Below, piece after piece: positions 62,095 through 64,000 of a stretch of 64,000 nt of DNA. The stretch lies in assembly GCF_003858645.1 (NCBI RefSeq), contig NZ_RQJP01000006.1, positions 310,001-374,000 on the forward strand, in the 5' to 3' direction. The notes under the pieces are model-generated. The model made no database searches. It worked only from the letters and a program-made list of their open reading frames with translations, and had not been told where the DNA came from. Every line of letters begins with the position of its first letter. The stretch's first letter is position 1. The stretch is from Larkinella knui. GTDB taxonomy: Bacteria > Bacteroidota > Bacteroidia > Cytophagales > Spirosomataceae. Made by a program: the position numbers and the translations under genes.

Positions 62095-63186
62095 TCACCG
62101 TTTGATTACCTTATTCGAATAAACCCTTCCGCGCGCCGACGTCCGGATCACATACAAACCCGGGGCCAGCTGTTCGTTTCCAATCGCCTGCTCGTGTTCC
62201 AAAGCCGCCTTCCCGGCAGCAACTTCCTGAAGAATTCTGCCCTGGCTATCCAGCAACTGAAACGTTGCCGTGGTGGGTTTGCTGCTTTTCAAGACGACCA
62301 GAAAGCGGTTTTGCGAGGGGCTTGGGTAAACCGTAACCGATAAGTCCCGGTCATCGATGTGGTCATTTATGCCCGTTAGCAGTTCCCGTTCCACGGCCGG
62401 TTCATAGGGCGGAACGGTACCGGGCGTGCCTCCATCAGCGATGAGGGTCACCATATCGAAAACCGTCTCACTGATTCGCTGACCCTTTCGCCACTCTTCA
62501 GCCGCCAAAGCAAAGCCGTAGGTTCCGGTTTCGGTGGGAGAATCCCACACCAGCCGACCATCCTGCCGACCAATTTTGAACGTGCCTCTACGCGTTACGT
62601 CGTTGGGAAAGGCATAACCCGCAATCGGCAGACTGCCCCGATTACACGCGCCGGTCTGTGGCCGAACCAGGTAATGAACGACACTGTCACCTTCGGAATC
62701 CGTGGCAAGAAAATTATACTCCGCTTTTTGATTGACCGTTCCTGTTAAACGGCTGTCAAAATCCTGAAATACGGGTGTGGTGTTGGACTGCGTTGAAACG
62801 AACGTTGTCTTTATATAGAAAAGCGTACTGAGCGCATTGGGAATGTTACGGGATTGGGTCCGATTACTGGGAAATGCGGATATGGTCCGGGAGCCGGTTC
62901 CATTGCCGTTGTACGTGTGCGTAATACGGTATTCGTTCAACAGAATACCGCCCTTCAGCAGCCGACTGCTGGTCCGGGCTACGCTAACAGGTTCTGCCCC
63001 ATCGTTCAGACAAACCAGAACACTTGTTTCCTGCTGGCCAGCGCCAGAACTTTCCATGTAGAGTTTAACCGTAATTTCGTAAGTTGAAGCAGCGACATTC
63101 CGAACCTGAATGTAGCCACCGATAAGGTGGGTACCCAACACCGGTAATGAGCTAAAAATCAGCAAAAAGGCAGCGATCTTTCTCAT
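62095..63186 (-). CDS. T9SS-sorted surface protein of unknown function
   Basis: A 363-residue secreted protein. Signal peptide (MRKIAAFLLIFSSLPVLG) followed by THLIGGYIQVRNVAASTYEI, a start typical of Bacteroidota gliding-associated surface proteins. The middle has beta-sandwich character and FLATDSEGDSVVHYLV, a cadherin-like calcium-binding style. The C-terminus (about residues 285-363) is a type A T9SS sorting domain (VTVYPSPSQNRFLVVL, then LAPGLYVIRTSARG and VYSNKVIKR). Ligand or partner unknown. Confidence 0.82.
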   Translation of the reverse strand: MRKIAAFLLIFSSLPVLGTHLIGGYIQVRNVAASTYEITVKLYMESSGAGQQETSVLVCLNDGAEPVSVARTSSRLLKGGILLNEYRITHTYNGNGTGSRTISAFPSNRTQSRNIPNALSTLFYIKTTFVSTQSNTTPVFQDFDSRLTGTVNQKAEYNFLATDSEGDSVVHYLVRPQTGACNRGSLPIAGYAFPNDVTRRGTFKIGRQDGRLVWDSPTETGTYGFALAAEEWRKGQRISETVFDMVTLIADGGTPGTVPPYEPAVERELLTGINDHIDDRDLSVTVYPSPSQNRFLVVLKSSKPTTATFQLLDSQGRILQEVAAGKAALEHEQAIGNEQLAPGLYVIRTSARGRVYSNKVIKR

Positions 63187-63309
63187 GATGAAAGGGAGAA
63201 GGAAATGAGCGGTACTGCCGCAATTGACCCTGGTAATTTTGAAACGGAGAACGCAATTTTGTAGTATTACGAGTGTCCACTATTTCCTACGATTCCTGCC
63301 CGAAACCCC

Positions 63310-64000
63310 ATGCTTTACACACCGCAACAAACGGCCGGTTTTTCAACCTATCGTTTTCGCCATTTGCTGGCGGACCAGAACGACCATGTCCTGACGCTGA
63401 CGCTCAACCGCCCCGAAAAAAAGAACGCCCTGAATCCGGTTCTGCTGAACGAACTGGCCTTTGCCCTGGCTTACGCGCAGTATGAAAATGACGTTTGGCT
63501 GGTAATACTGGCGGCTTCGGGCGACGTATTCTGTGCCGGTATGGATCTGAAAAGCCTGTCGTCGGAGGAAGAAACCGGGCAGACCGTTCCTCCACCCTCC
63601 GGGCCGGTGCGGCTGGGCGAGTTGCTGGCCGGATTGCACAAACCGTGCATTGCGAAGGTGCCGGGACCGGTGTATGCGGGCGGTTTTTTGTTGGTTGGCG
63701 GTTCTACATACGTCGTTGCTGCCGATACGGCCACGTTCAGTTTGCCGGAAGTAAAACGGGGTTTATTTCCATTTCAGGTCCTGGCGGTTTTGCTCGACAT
63801 CATGCCCGCCCGGACGGCTCTCGATCTGTGTCTCCGCGCCCGAACATTGTCGGCAACCGAAGCACAGAAAATTGGTTTGGTAACGGAGATAGTGTCTATA
63901 AACGAATTGGATAATGCTGTTCAACAGCTAGTTAATGAGTTAAAGCAGTATTCGCCGACCGCCATGCAGTTTGGGCTGCGAGCGTATCAGCAACTCAAAA
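63310..64000 (+). CDS. Enoyl-CoA hydratase/isomerase family protein, C-terminus cut by window edge
   Basis: Crotonase-fold protein, 230 residues visible. VLTLTLNRPEKKNALNPVLL at about residues 27-46 and FCAGMDLKSLSSEE (oxyanion hole, about 78-91) are typical. The second oxyanion element is KVPGPVYAGGFLLVGGSTYV, and FSLPEVKRGLFPFQV contains the Glu often used for catalysis. GPVYAGG is a less usual form of the GxxxGGG motif. The C-terminal helices lie beyond base 64000. Enoyl-CoA hydratase activity is likely but not certain in this broad family. Confidence 0.85.
   Translation, partial: MLYTPQQTAGFSTYRFRHLLADQNDHVLTLTLNRPEKKNALNPVLLNELAFALAYAQYENDVWLVILAASGDVFCAGMDLKSLSSEEETGQTVPPPSGPVRLGELLAGLHKPCIAKVPGPVYAGGFLLVGGSTYVVAADTATFSLPEVKRGLFPFQVLAVLLDIMPARTALDLCLRARTLSATEAQKIGLVTEIVSINELDNAVQQLVNELKQYSPTAMQFGLRAYQQLK

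Overview
The window reads as chromosomal DNA of a Bacteroidota member of the order Cytophagales, probably close to Spirosoma or Larkinella (Spirosomataceae). The inference rests on several signs: two proteins with C-terminal type IX secretion (T9SS) sorting domains, a GLPGLI protein behind a large beta-barrel receptor, SPII lipoproteins, Bacteroidota-type promoters (TTG, about 20 bases, TAnnTTTG), little use of strong Shine-Dalgarno sites, and base composition a little above 50% G+C by eye. No rRNA, tRNA, CRISPR array or prophage was seen.

Layout. 1-7.2 kb: a truncated sodium/solute symporter, a conserved protein of unknown role, a gamma-glutamylcyclotransferase-like protein, an S41 protease lipoprotein, a secreted unknown and a Ycf48-like beta-propeller protein. 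7.2-16.5 kb: a fatty-acid beta-oxidation locus (MarR regulator, FadN-type bifunctional enzyme, thiolase, acyl-CoA dehydrogenase) interrupted by a VapBC-like toxin-antitoxin pair with a frameshifted small gene, and by an inverted LysM/degenerate-transglycosylase gene. A shared palindrome, GTATGC-N2-GCATAC, lies in the promoters of the MarR gene and the acyl-CoA dehydrogenase gene. 16.5-20.6 kb: a PNPOx-fold protein, then isocitrate dehydrogenase with two small genes behind it and a divergent LysR regulator. 20.6-28.7 kb: a thioester alpha-2-macroglobulin lipoprotein, an orphan 66-residue gene with its own promoter and terminator, and a GH9 cellulase with a strongly basic tail.

28.6-41 kb: a HisKA_2 kinase and LytTR regulator operon divergent from a two-domain CsgG-like protein; a T9SS cargo with ELWxTDGT repeats; small lipoproteins; a NodB-type deacetylase; a beta-barrel receptor with a GLPGLI partner. 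41-47.5 kb: a GMC oxidoreductase; a REP-associated tyrosine transposase (RAYT) followed at once by a perfect 35-bp inverted repeat; an S24 repressor divergent from a Y-family DNA polymerase; a thioredoxin-like and a transglutaminase-like protein; mscL. 48-56.8 kb: the distal half of the division and cell wall cluster, murD-ftsW-murG-murC-ftsQ-ftsA-ftsZ. 56.9-64 kb: a QorB-like reductase divergent from an HxlR regulator, an FMN reductase, an AlkD-type repair protein, accD, a DUF4160/DUF2442 pair, a radical SAM protein, a second T9SS cargo and a truncated enoyl-CoA hydratase.

The most unusual structures are the shared fad operator, the toxin-antitoxin interruption of the fad locus, the RAYT with its palindrome, a second intergenic hairpin repeat present twice (one copy supplies the stop codon of murD), and the orphan 66-residue transcription unit. 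None of these proves a new system, but each is concrete enough to test.
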